Assembly (NCBI RefSeq): GCF_045689245.1
Contig: NZ_CP136865.1
Coordinates: 372,001 to 436,000, forward strand
Direction of reading: 5' to 3'
From: Congregibacter brevis
GTDB taxonomy: Bacteria > Pseudomonadota > Gammaproteobacteria > Pseudomonadales > Halieaceae
Length of the DNA stretch: 64,000 bases
A program made the translations under genes and the position numbers. Of this stretch, positions 18,066-26,307 are shown piece after piece. How positions within the stretch are numbered: the stretch's first letter is position 1; every line of letters begins with the position of its first letter. A model generated the notes under the pieces. That model was not told the origin of the DNA and did not search any database. It was given only the letters and a program-made list of their open reading frames with translations.

Positions 18066-20070
18066 GGCTGAGCGCCCGGCCTCGTCGGGCGCATCTTCGT
18101 CTACGGCAGGCTCTTTGGGGACGGAAGCCCAAGAGCTAATGCGTAAAGGCCAGATGGCCGATGCGCTGAACCTGCTGAAACAGCACCTGGATACCGCGCC
18201 CTCGGACGGAGAAGCGCTGTATCTCGCAGCTGTCTGTGCCCGCATGAGTAAGCTGTATCCAGCGGCGCAGACTTACCTCGATACCCTCATTGCTAACGAA
18301 CCTGGCAATGGTCGCGGCCTGCAAGAGCAGGCGCACCTGCACCGCGATACCCAGAACACCGATGCAGCCATTGATGCCTACGAAGAGGCGCTACGGGCCA
18401 ATCCCGCGCTACTGGCCAGCTATCGTCAGCGTCTAACGCTTTTACGTGCCGCCGGAAGAGAACAGGAAGCAAACGTCACGGCTACGCAGCTTCATCGGGT
18501 GGAAGCTCTGCCCAAAGCGCTCCTTGCCGTTACCGACTTGATTGCTCAAGGTCGAATCCTCAAGGCCGAGCAAATATGCCGACAATTTTTGATGCAAGCC
18601 CCCAGTCATACCGAAGGGATGAGGCTTCTCGCTGACATTGGTTCCCGTCTCGGAGCTCTTGAAGAAGCAAACTTTCTTCTTGAGTCAGCCTGCGAACTCG
18701 AGCCCGCAAACGTAGCGTTGCGCATTGACCTTATTCGGGTACTCAGCAAACGCCAACGCTTTGAAGAGTCCTTGGAACAGGCGGATCAGCTCTTGGCTAC
18801 GGCTCCGCAGAATCTTCAGTTCCAATCCCTCAAAGCCATCGAGCTGTTACAACTGGGACGCTACGACGAAGCTGTCGCAGGCTTTGACTCGATTCTCGAA
18901 AAGCTGCCAGGCGACGCCATTACGCTTACATCCAAGGGCCACGCCCTAAAAACCCTCGGATCCGGCAGCGACGCTATCGCCGCCTATGAAGCGGCAAGCA
19001 AGGCAACGCAAGGCGGTGGTGAGGCTTGGTACGCCTTGGCAAACCTTAAGACCTTCCACTTCGACGACAGCCAGATCAAAAAAATGCAGGCTCAACTTGC
19101 CGGCAACCCACCTCTTTTGGATCGGATTTATCTGGCCTTTGCACTGGGTAAAGCTTTTGAAGACCGCCGTGACTTTAAAGAGTCTTTCGAAAGTTATGCT
19201 GTGGGAAATAGCCTGAAGCGTGCAAGCCTTAACTACCAACGCGAAGGCTTTGAACGCGAAGTTGACGCTCAGTGCACAGGCTTTACTCAAGCGCTAATGC
19301 ACGCGAAGGATAGGGTCGGCTTCGACGCAGCTGATCCGATATTCATAGTTGGGATGCCGCGCGCTGGAAGCACACTGCTGGAGCAAATCCTGGCGTCACA
19401 CAGTCAAGTCGACGGTACCCGGGAGCTACCAAACATTCTGTCTCTCGCACAACGACTGAGGCGACAGCGCAATGACGCGGGGGACACGCCCGGTTATCCG
19501 GGAATTCTTCAGGATCTCAGCGGCGACTCCCTTAGACAGCTAGGAGAAAGCTTTATTGAGGAAACTCGAGTACATCGCGGTAATGCGCCGTTCTTTATCG
19601 ACAAAATGCCCAACAACTTCAGGCATATCGGGCTGATAAAGCTGATTCTGCCGCGAGCTAAAATAATCGACGCCCGCAGGGAGCCGATGGCTTGCTGCTT
19701 CAGTAACTTTAAACAGTTATTTGCCGAGGGCCAGGAGTTCAGCTACAACCTTGCGGATCTTGGCCACTACTATCGTCAGTACGAACGCCTCATGAAACAC
19801 TGGGACTCGGAACTGCCAGGGAGCGTACATCGCCTGCAACACGAGGCATTGCTTGACGATTTTGAGGGTGAGCTTCGGCGTCTTCTCGGCTTTCTTGAGT
19901 TACCCTTCGAAGAACGCTGCCTTCGATTCTATGAAAATGATCGCCCCGTACGGACACCATCCTCCGAACAAGTTCGCCAACCTCTGTTTCGCGATTCCGT
20001 AGAGCAGTGGCAAAATTACGCGACCTGGTTAGCGCCTCTCCGGCATACTCTGGACGCCGCGCCACAATGA
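18058..20070 (+). CDS. TPR-repeat sulfotransferase
   Basis: A 670-residue protein. The N-terminal half (about 20-400) is a chain of tetratricopeptide-like helical repeats (for example the EALYLAAVCARMSKLYPAAQ and RYDEAVAGFDSILEKLPGDA segments). The C-terminal half is a P-loop sulfotransferase. The 5'-phosphosulfate loop FIVGMPRAGSTLLEQ is at about 427-441, and the 3'-phosphate region is near DARREPMACCFSNF (about 540-553). It should transfer sulfate from PAPS to an unknown acceptor. The TTG start at 18058 overlaps the receptor stop (TTGAGTGA), implying coupled translation. No signal peptide is seen. Confidence 0.87.
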   Translation: MSEAERPASSGASSSTAGSLGTEAQELMRKGQMADALNLLKQHLDTAPSDGEALYLAAVCARMSKLYPAAQTYLDTLIANEPGNGRGLQEQAHLHRDTQNTDAAIDAYEEALRANPALLASYRQRLTLLRAAGREQEANVTATQLHRVEALPKALLAVTDLIAQGRILKAEQICRQFLMQAPSHTEGMRLLADIGSRLGALEEANFLLESACELEPANVALRIDLIRVLSKRQRFEESLEQADQLLATAPQNLQFQSLKAIELLQLGRYDEAVAGFDSILEKLPGDAITLTSKGHALKTLGSGSDAIAAYEAASKATQGGGEAWYALANLKTFHFDDSQIKKMQAQLAGNPPLLDRIYLAFALGKAFEDRRDFKESFESYAVGNSLKRASLNYQREGFEREVDAQCTGFTQALMHAKDRVGFDAADPIFIVGMPRAGSTLLEQILASHSQVDGTRELPNILSLAQRLRRQRNDAGDTPGYPGILQDLSGDSLRQLGESFIEETRVHRGNAPFFIDKMPNNFRHIGLIKLILPRAKIIDARREPMACCFSNFKQLFAEGQEFSYNLADLGHYYRQYERLMKHWDSELPGSVHRLQHEALLDDFEGELRRLLGFLELPFEERCLRFYENDRPVRTPSSEQVRQPLFRDSVEQWQNYATWLAPLRHTLDAAPQ

Positions 20071-20107
20071 AAACAACGCTTTTCCAAAACTACCTGGATG
20101 TCCACTG

Positions 20108-20581
20108 ATGGCTGATCTACTCGATGATGTTCTCGTTTCCCTTCGCCGTATTTTGCGCGCGACAAGCATCCACTCGCGTAAGCTCGGACGATCGGTAGGT
20201 ATCACCGCGCCCCAGCTAATGGTGCTTCGCGCGGTAAGCGACAAGGACGGACTTACCGCTACAGAAGTCGCCAACGCTGTGAGTTTGAGTCAGGCAACCA
20301 TCACCGCCATTGTCTCTAAGCTTGAAGAGCGGGAGCTTCTGCACCGAGAGCGGAGTAATGTGGACAAGCGACGAGTACATGTATCACTCACAGAGGCCGG
20401 TCGTGAGGTCCTTGTAGAGGCGCCAAAGCCCCTCCAAGAGAGCTTCTCCCGTCGCTTTGAGGCATTACCTCGCTGGGAGCAATATCAGCTGGTGTCTTCT
20501 CTGGAACGGATCGCGTTAATGATGGACGCTGAAGACCTGGATGCCGCGCCGCTGCTCACAGATCACGCAGAGCTGCACTAA
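20108..20581 (+). CDS. MarR-family transcriptional regulator
   Basis: A 157-residue winged-helix regulator. The DNA-binding segment LTATEVANAVSLSQATITAI and wing RSNVDKRRVHVSLTEAGR are typical of MarR proteins, which sense small aromatic or stress ligands as dimers. It lies 37 nt after the TPR-sulfotransferase in the same direction and may share its transcript. Target genes cannot be assigned; the receptor-sulfotransferase pair is the nearest candidate. Confidence 0.88.
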   Translation: MADLLDDVLVSLRRILRATSIHSRKLGRSVGITAPQLMVLRAVSDKDGLTATEVANAVSLSQATITAIVSKLEERELLHRERSNVDKRRVHVSLTEAGREVLVEAPKPLQESFSRRFEALPRWEQYQLVSSLERIALMMDAEDLDAAPLLTDHAELH

Positions 20582-20659
20582 GGCAGACGCACAAGGACTC
20601 AAAAAAATCTAGCAGTCCAAAACGGCTCTGAGCGCTGGACACTCCACAGGAGAGCTAGC

Positions 20660-21646
20660 TTATCCCGGGCGACCCGCTCGTCTCAGGAGACGCATACGGT
20701 CTTGGCGCGCGCGGTTAACGCGCATGAGATCCGTTAGGGCGTCTCGATAAACCCCTTGAATCTCGTCCCACCACTCAAGGCCTATGCGGGCATTATTTGC
20801 CGCACAAAGAAATGGTGATTTCAGGGGTTCGTCCAGAACGATATAGCTCGCTTCACGAAGACCCGTCATTAGCTGATCTTTGGTAATGGCGCGTCCACTT
20901 TGATTCGCCATGTTCATAACTTCGTAGGCTTCAAAAAGCGATTCAACATTTACCCACTCGGCAACCGCCTGACGCTCCACACCCCGTCGCAGGCTCCTGC
21001 GAAGCTTGCGCGCCATATTACGAAACTCTCTCTGTACACGCCGCCCGAAAACAGGATCACCGACGGGTTTGAGCTGATCATCGGCAGATAGTTCGCGCCA
21101 GTCAGCGTGGGTCAATACCGCATCGATAACGGGAAAAACTTCCTGTTCCTCAAAGCTCATGTGGCCGTAGGAGGCCTGCACGTATTCCCGACCTAAGCGC
21201 ACAACCTCGGCTCCGCCGAGCTCCCCACGACGCCAATCCTCCACTGCCTGAAGCAGGTCGCGTCCATTGCGTGCCATGTGATCATGGTCTTTCTCAAGGC
21301 GACGGCGATCCTCCGCAAGCTTTTGATCAATGTCGGCAGCGTAGCCATAAATAAGGTCTTCGCGAGGATGATGAAAGCGATCCGGCCAGGTCACCATGTA
21401 ATCCATGATTTCATAGATCACGTGAGTATCTACAAGCTCACTGCGCTCTATGGCATTGAGGTGATCTGAAAGTAAGGCGAGGACGCTGGCAATGTGACGG
21501 TGTTCGGCGCGTAAAGCGACCAACATAGGAGCTTCGGACACATCGCTATCGTGTTGGTCTGCAAACGCCTGCAGGTCCATAGGCTCTGAACCTATATTCC
21601 TGGCGCGTGATTTTCCTGATGTCGATCGCGACTGACTAACCGCCAT
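20660..21646 (-). CDS. Hemerythrin (HHE) domain protein with C-terminal extension
   Basis: About 328 residues. The first 175 or so carry a hemerythrin-like four-helix bundle with candidate di-iron ligands in EHRHIASVL, RFHHPREDLIY, EKDHDHMAR and YGHMSFEEQEVFP. These proteins bind O2 or NO, or act in iron repair and redox sensing. The remaining 150 residues form a basic helical domain I do not recognise. The start at 21646 is preferred because GGTGA sits 5 nt upstream; ATG 21658 is also in frame. Convergent with the MarR gene and upstream of the transhydrogenase genes' 3' end. Confidence 0.8.
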   Translation of the reverse strand: MAVSQSRSTSGKSRARNIGSEPMDLQAFADQHDSDVSEAPMLVALRAEHRHIASVLALLSDHLNAIERSELVDTHVIYEIMDYMVTWPDRFHHPREDLIYGYAADIDQKLAEDRRRLEKDHDHMARNGRDLLQAVEDWRRGELGGAEVVRLGREYVQASYGHMSFEEQEVFPVIDAVLTHADWRELSADDQLKPVGDPVFGRRVQREFRNMARKLRRSLRRGVERQAVAEWVNVESLFEAYEVMNMANQSGRAITKDQLMTGLREASYIVLDEPLKSPFLCAANNARIGLEWWDEIQGVYRDALTDLMRVNRARQDRMRLLRRAGRPG

Positions 21647-21779
21647 AAGATTCACCATTAGCCTGAAAATTTATCGGGGAAGCCTAACGGTGGACGGCGG
21701 AGCTAGCAAGCCGGCCCCCGAGAACGTCTACAAAAAGTCTCGGGAGCCAGTTAGGAGGGGGTGGTGGTTAGAATCGAGC

Positions 21780-23147
21780 CTAATTGCTGCCGAGTTCTCG
21801 AACCAGGCTGCCAATGGATTCTTTAGCGTCGCCAAACAACATCCGCGTATTGTCTTTATAAAAAAGCGGATTCTCGATGCCAGCAAAGCCCGACGCCATC
21901 GAGCGCTTAAGAACAAACACCGTGCGCGCCTGATCCACATTAATCACGGGCATACCGTAGATCGGCGAGGACTCTACGTCCCGTGCAGCAGGGTTAACTA
22001 CATCGTTGGCACCGATAACGATGGCAACATCAACGGTCTCCATGCGCGGGTTAATGTCGTCCATCTCCAGAAGCTGGTCGTAAGGAACATCGGCTTCCGC
22101 GAGCAACACGTTCATGTGACCAGGCATCCGTCCCGCAACCGGATGAATACCGAAGTTCACTTCTGCGCCGTTCTTTTCCAGCAACTCGGTGAGCTCTTTC
22201 ACGACGTGCTGCGCCTGAGCAACGGCCATGCCATAGCCCGGAATAATGGCAACGTTAGAGGCGGCTTCAAGAATGTAGTAAGCGTCTTCTGCAGAAATCG
22301 GCTTGATCTCTCCCTCGACCACAGTCTCTTCATCGCTAACCGCAGCAAAGCCACTGAACAGCACGTTGGAGAGTGAGCGATTCATCGCCTTACACATAAT
22401 CTGCGTGAGGATGATACCCGAGGCACCAACCAGAGAACCCGCCACAATCAGGATGTTGTTGTTGATCGCGAAACCCGCGGCGCAGGCAGCAAGACCAGAG
22501 TAGGAGTTCAGCAACGAGATAACCACGGGCATATCTGCACCGCCAATGGGGATCACAGCCATGATGCCAAAGGCGAGGGACAGGGCGATCATCAAGATCA
22601 GCCAAAAAGGTGTCTGAGGATAGAGGCAGAACAACCAACCACTCACGAAGATCGCGAAGATGATTATGCTGTTAACCAGCTGCTGGCCGCTGAACTGCAC
22701 CGCAGCGCTGGAAATTTTCTCGCTTAGCTTCCCATAGGCAACCAGTGACCCAGTGAAGGTCACCCCACCAATAAGAATCGATAGCACGATGGTGATGAGC
22801 GTGAACAATCCCGAGTCCGCAGTAATCGCAGCGGCGCCCACCAATAGACTCGCCAGACCACCAAAGCCGTTGAACAACGCTACCATCTCGGGCATTGAGG
22901 TCATTTGAACCAATCGAGAGGCCGCAGCACCAATGGCGCCGCCCACCAGGAATCCTGCGAAAATCCACTGATACTCAACGATACCTTGGTCAAGGAGAGC
23001 CGCCACGATCGCCAGCAACATACCCACGGCAGAAATAGTGTTACCACGCCGTGCCGTAGCAGCAGAGCCCAGTAGTTTCAGGCCATAAATGAACAACGCC
23101 GCGGATACGACATAAGCCAACTCAATTCCAAAAGGAGAAACACCCAC
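21780..23147 (-). CDS. pntB: NAD(P) transhydrogenase subunit beta
   Basis: Membrane and NADP(H)-binding subunit (455 residues) of the proton-translocating transhydrogenase, which drives NADPH formation from NADH with the proton gradient. The N-terminal half holds eight or so membrane helices. The C-terminal dIII domain has the NADP-binding PGYGMAVAQAQH and VVIGANDVVNPAA motifs. Third gene of the pntAa-pntAb-pntB operon, 2 nt after pntAb. Confidence 0.96.
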   Translation of the reverse strand: MGVSPFGIELAYVVSAALFIYGLKLLGSAATARRGNTISAVGMLLAIVAALLDQGIVEYQWIFAGFLVGGAIGAAASRLVQMTSMPEMVALFNGFGGLASLLVGAAAITADSGLFTLITIVLSILIGGVTFTGSLVAYGKLSEKISSAAVQFSGQQLVNSIIIFAIFVSGWLFCLYPQTPFWLILMIALSLAFGIMAVIPIGGADMPVVISLLNSYSGLAACAAGFAINNNILIVAGSLVGASGIILTQIMCKAMNRSLSNVLFSGFAAVSDEETVVEGEIKPISAEDAYYILEAASNVAIIPGYGMAVAQAQHVVKELTELLEKNGAEVNFGIHPVAGRMPGHMNVLLAEADVPYDQLLEMDDINPRMETVDVAIVIGANDVVNPAARDVESSPIYGMPVINVDQARTVFVLKRSMASGFAGIENPLFYKDNTRMLFGDAKESIGSLVRELGSN

Positions 23148-23149
23148 GA

Positions 23150-23431
23150 TCAGCCTCCTCGCTTCTTGAACATAGCCAGCATCCGGTCGGTCACCATGTA
23201 ACCGCCCACGACATTAATGGAAGCCAGTGCTACTGCACCGGCGCCCAACCAATTAGCAAGATCCTGCTGGCCATTACCCGCTAATGCGATAGCACCCACA
23301 ACGGTAATACCCGAAATTGCATTCGCACCAGACATCAACGGTGTGTGGAGCGTTGCAGGCACTTTAGTAATCAGTTCGAAGCCGAGAAATATCGACAACA
23401 TCAAAATAAAGGTTAGAAAAATAGCATCCAT
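23150..23431 (-). CDS. pntAb: NAD(P) transhydrogenase subunit alpha part 2 (membrane)
   Basis: A 93-residue membrane subunit with three hydrophobic helices, equivalent to the C-terminal membrane part of E. coli PntA. Signature region: PLMSGANAISGITVVGA. A separate small gene indicates the three-subunit (split alpha) transhydrogenase type. It sits 2 nt from its neighbours on each side. Confidence 0.94.
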   Translation of the reverse strand: MDAIFLTFILMLSIFLGFELITKVPATLHTPLMSGANAISGITVVGAIALAGNGQQDLANWLGAGAVALASINVVGGYMVTDRMLAMFKKRGG

Positions 23432-23433
23432 GA

Positions 23434-24576
23434 TCAGGCATCCCCCGCCAGAATGTTCTTGATAGTCTCATTAACAACAGCACCATCATGCGTAATAACG
23501 CAGCCCGGCAGAATGTCATTCTCCATGTCCAGCACAAACGCGCCGGTTTCCTTATCCCAGGTGTCTTCCACCAGATTAAACAAGTTGTTGGCATACATTA
23601 CCGATGCATCGCGGCAAACATAGTTGGGCAAGTTTCCAAGACCCACGAGTGTTACCCCGTTAATATCTACCACCTCGTTGGGAACAGAACCCTCAACGTT
23701 ACCGCCGGTTTCCGCCGCCATATCAACCACCACAGCACCGGGCTGCATGCCCTCGACCATGGAGCGGGGCACAATGACCGGTGGCTTACGACCAAACACC
23801 TGCGCCGTTGTGATCACTACATCAGAGTCAGCAATCACCGCCGCCTGCGCGTCCTGCTGTTTTTGAATTTGTTCCGGGGTAAGCTCTTTTGCGTAGCCAT
23901 CGGCGGTCTGCCCGGTATCACCGAGGTCAATATCCAGGAAGGTCGCGCCAAGAGACTGAACCTGCTCAGCTACAACGGGGCGCGTATCAAAGGCCGTAAC
24001 TTTCGCGCCTAGTCGCTTTGCTGTAGCGATAGCCTGAAGACCTGCTACACCTGCACCGATGATGAATACTTTGGCCGGCTTTAAGGTGCCCGCGGGAGTC
24101 ATCATCATAGGGAAAATGCGCGGTAAGCGTGTGGCTGCGAGCATCACCATGACGTAACCGGCCAGGTTGGCCTGGGAGCTGAGAGCGTCCATTTTCTGGC
24201 TGCGGGTCGAGCGAGGAATCATTTCCATGCTAATGGCAGTCACACCCGCCGCGGCAAAAGCTTGCACCAGATCGTGCTCGTTGAAGGGGTCCAGATAACT
24301 GATGTGGATACAACCGCGCTTCATTTGCGCAATTTCTTCTAGCTCGGGCTTGCGTAAGCGAAGCAACATATCCGCTGAACCAATCAGTGCGGCTCGGTCG
24401 TTAACGATCTCGGCACCGACCTCGGTGTACTCACTATCCTGAAAGCCGCTTCCTGCACCCATGCCTGCTTCGATGTGCACGGTGGCGCCCAGGCGCACAA
24501 GTTTTTTAGCGGTATCTGGCGTCATTGCCACCCGGTTTTCGCCCGGATAGAGCTCCTTGGGAACAGCTAACTGCAT
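23434..24576 (-). CDS. pntAa: NAD(P) transhydrogenase subunit alpha part 1 (NAD-binding)
   Basis: Soluble NAD(H)-binding domain I protein of 380 residues, related to alanine dehydrogenase. Rossmann motif: FIIGAGVAGLQAIATAKRLG, with the acidic end of strand two at AFDTRP. The QDAQAAVIADSDVVITTAQV segment is typical of domain I. First gene of the pnt operon, read leftwards. Confidence 0.96.
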   Translation of the reverse strand: MQLAVPKELYPGENRVAMTPDTAKKLVRLGATVHIEAGMGAGSGFQDSEYTEVGAEIVNDRAALIGSADMLLRLRKPELEEIAQMKRGCIHISYLDPFNEHDLVQAFAAAGVTAISMEMIPRSTRSQKMDALSSQANLAGYVMVMLAATRLPRIFPMMMTPAGTLKPAKVFIIGAGVAGLQAIATAKRLGAKVTAFDTRPVVAEQVQSLGATFLDIDLGDTGQTADGYAKELTPEQIQKQQDAQAAVIADSDVVITTAQVFGRKPPVIVPRSMVEGMQPGAVVVDMAAETGGNVEGSVPNEVVDINGVTLVGLGNLPNYVCRDASVMYANNLFNLVEDTWDKETGAFVLDMENDILPGCVITHDGAVVNETIKNILAGDA

Positions 24577-24643
24577 ATTTGTTTCACCCTGTATCAGTCA
24601 GTTTTTTATGTGCTTGCGAGGCTAAGCTGCGGCACCATCAAAA

Positions 24644-24662
24644 CCCCCATATTTTGAGGGGG
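24644..24662 (-). terminator. Putative terminator of the rpoE-chrR transcript
   Basis: On the minus strand CCCCC (24662-24658), a 9-nt AT-rich loop, and GGGGG (24648-24644) are followed by TTTTGATGG. It lies beyond chrR and before pntAa, where the leftward rpoE-chrR transcript should end. A second hairpin (TGGCGG/CCGCCA, 24704-24723) lies between chrR and this one. Confidence 0.5.
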
Positions 24663-24766
24663 CAAGACTTTAGCACAGAGAGTGTGGTCTTCGAAGGGCG
24701 CAATGGCGGCCAAAGTACCGCCACTGCAGGGGCTATAAATCGCCGCGCAAATATTGCTTGAAGTGC

Positions 24767-25456
24767 CTAACCAGCTTGGAGGCGCAAAAACGGATTCATC
24801 CAGCGGTACTTCCAACCGGTGAATCGTAGCGGTGCATCAATGACGGCCAGACAAATGCAGTCTTCGTTTGCGAAAGCTCTTGGCGCATGGACGTCGCTAG
24901 CGCTTCTGTAAATGAAGTCCCCGGGGTGATAGCTGCCTTGGTCATCACTGAAGCCACCCTGAAGCACCAAAGTCATTTCTGATCCGCGATGATCGTGGTG
25001 AGGAATCTCGCCCCCTGCCTTTATGTGTAGCAAGGAGAATTCAAATTGAGGATCGCCCGTACGAATGGGTGTGATGCGAAGGGCATCGGTGACCTTCTTC
25101 CATACCAAATCAGAAAAATCCCCCGCCATCAGGCGGCTCAACAGTGCAGGAGTTGCATCCTGCCCTTTGCGCGCGGCCGGCTGGTAACTGAGAGGAGCTT
25201 CTTCATCTAGCCGCGCCAAAACGCGATCCAGCAGCGCGTCGCCGACAGGTTCCGGGTCCAGAGATTCGAACATTGCCGCTCCCATAGTCTGTAACTGGCT
25301 CACAGTCTGAGAGCAGCAATCGCAGTAATTGAGGTGCGCGGATACGCAGGCAGCCTGGGCGAGAGGAAGTGTTCCCGCCGCGTGCTCAGTAAGAAGATCC
25401 AATTCTGGATGATGTTTAGCCATGGTTTTGTCTACAACTCTACTTTCGTGTTCCAT
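24767..25456 (-). CDS. chrR: ChrR-type cupin anti-sigma factor
   Basis: Zinc-dependent anti-sigma factor (229 residues) that holds the neighbouring ECF sigma factor inactive. The N-terminal anti-sigma domain has the HxxxCxxC zinc motif (His41, Cys45, Cys48) and an early His pair (15-16). The C-terminal cupin domain (from about residue 140) shows the second metal site in PHHDHRGSEMTLV. In Rhodobacter ChrR this cupin is needed to release sigma-E in singlet oxygen. GAGGG precedes the chosen ATG, which abuts the sigma-factor stop. Confidence 0.92.
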   Translation of the reverse strand: MEHESRVVDKTMAKHHPELDLLTEHAAGTLPLAQAACVSAHLNYCDCCSQTVSQLQTMGAAMFESLDPEPVGDALLDRVLARLDEEAPLSYQPAARKGQDATPALLSRLMAGDFSDLVWKKVTDALRITPIRTGDPQFEFSLLHIKAGGEIPHHDHRGSEMTLVLQGGFSDDQGSYHPGDFIYRSASDVHAPRAFANEDCICLAVIDAPLRFTGWKYRWMNPFLRLQAG

Positions 25457-26083
25457 TTAATTACCCTCTTGGGACGCTTCAAACTGCACTTGCATCTTCT
25501 GCACTGCCAGTCTGACCCGCGATTTCACGGTACCCAGGGGTAAATCCAATTCGGAGGCCGCCTCTGCGTGCGACTTACCTTCCATATAGACCTTGGCGAT
25601 GATCTGCGTCTGGTCTGCGGGGAGATTCTTCATAGTCTCCCTGATGCGATCTGCACTTCGGCGGTTCTGCAATTGCATAAACGGCTCTTCGTGCTCCTGA
25701 TCGGGGCTGAAGTCCTCTGCCGCCAGTGGCGTATCGAACTTTTGCAGCCGGCGAAACATGTCTGTTCGACAATTTCGCGCAATCGTATATACCCATGTAC
25801 TCGCCGCAGCCTTTTCTGGATTAAAGGCGCCGGCTTTTTGCCAAATCTTTAACATGACCTCCTGCACTAACTCGTCAGCATGAGTCGCTGAAAGAGCAGA
25901 TCCGGCTAGGGCGAAGGCTTTGATCAGTGGAGCAAAATGTCGGAAAAGGCGAGTGTAGGCTGCCCGATCCTGCTTCTCAGCAATCAAGACCAGGCACTCG
26001 CTCCACTCGTCTGTGCGGCGTCCCGTCGGTATGGTTCGCACCATATCGTTTTGACTCCGCGCAGTGCTTGGATTTTCGTCCAC
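25457..26083 (-). CDS. rpoE: ECF sigma factor, RpoE/ECF11-like
   Basis: A 208-residue group IV sigma factor. The start chosen is GTG 26083, with AAGGGG upstream; the frame continues further but the extra 74 residues are not sigma-like. Region 2 (about 40-100; DELVQEVMLKIWQK and TWVYTIARNCRTDMFRRL) binds -10 elements. Region 4 (about 150-200; GKSHAEAASELDLPLGTVKSRV) is the -35-binding helix-turn-helix. It abuts chrR, so it is the singlet-oxygen type partner by context. Likely autoregulated and likely to drive the divergent lipid operon. Confidence 0.92.
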   Translation of the reverse strand: MDENPSTARSQNDMVRTIPTGRRTDEWSECLVLIAEKQDRAAYTRLFRHFAPLIKAFALAGSALSATHADELVQEVMLKIWQKAGAFNPEKAAASTWVYTIARNCRTDMFRRLQKFDTPLAAEDFSPDQEHEEPFMQLQNRRSADRIRETMKNLPADQTQIIAKVYMEGKSHAEAASELDLPLGTVKSRVRLAVQKMQVQFEASQEGN

Positions 26084-26108
26084 GTGTAACCCCTTTGATT
26101 TATTGGTG

Positions 26109-26139
26109 TTGATACGTTCACTATAGACCGACTGGATGA
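26109..26139 (-). promoter_or_regulatory. Weak candidate autoregulatory RpoE promoter for rpoE-chrR
   Basis: On the minus strand TCATCC (26139-26134), one mismatch from TGATCC, is followed by 19 nt and TATCAA (26114-26109), just upstream of the rpoE GTG. Low confidence: the -35 mismatch and spacing are both imperfect. Confidence 0.25.
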
Positions 26140-26164
26140 CCCGCGCGTCGGCAAATTTGCACGC

Positions 26165-26193
26165 TGATCCACAGGACCGTGCTGAGCGTAATT
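26165..26193 (+). promoter_or_regulatory. Candidate RpoE (ECF11) promoter for the FAD/DUF1365/CFA operon
   Basis: TGATCC (26165-26170), an 18-nt spacer, and TAATT (26189-26193) match the bipartite RpoE-ChrR type promoter described in Rhodobacter (TGATCC -35 with a TAA-type -10). It lies about 115 nt before the GTG of the first operon gene, in the region shared with rpoE. Confidence 0.55.
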
Positions 26194-26307
26194 TTCCTAA
26201 GAATATGGTGGTCGCGGGAAACACAATCCATGCGCCAACCCTAAGCGAACGCGGCAGCTCTGACGCCGCCCAAAACATTCCCAAAAACAGACAGGAGACA
26301 CCCAAAG

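Noticed and set aside
21717..21744. CCCGAGA/TCTCGGG hairpin between HHE and pntB as a terminator
   Set aside because: Loop is 14 nt and no clear T-run follows on either strand; only a possible weak structure.
21690..24012. Long plus-strand reading frames (up to 228 codons) across the transhydrogenase genes
   Set aside because: They lie antisense to pntB, pntAb and pntAa, which have clear motifs; composition is an artefact of GC-rich codon bias.
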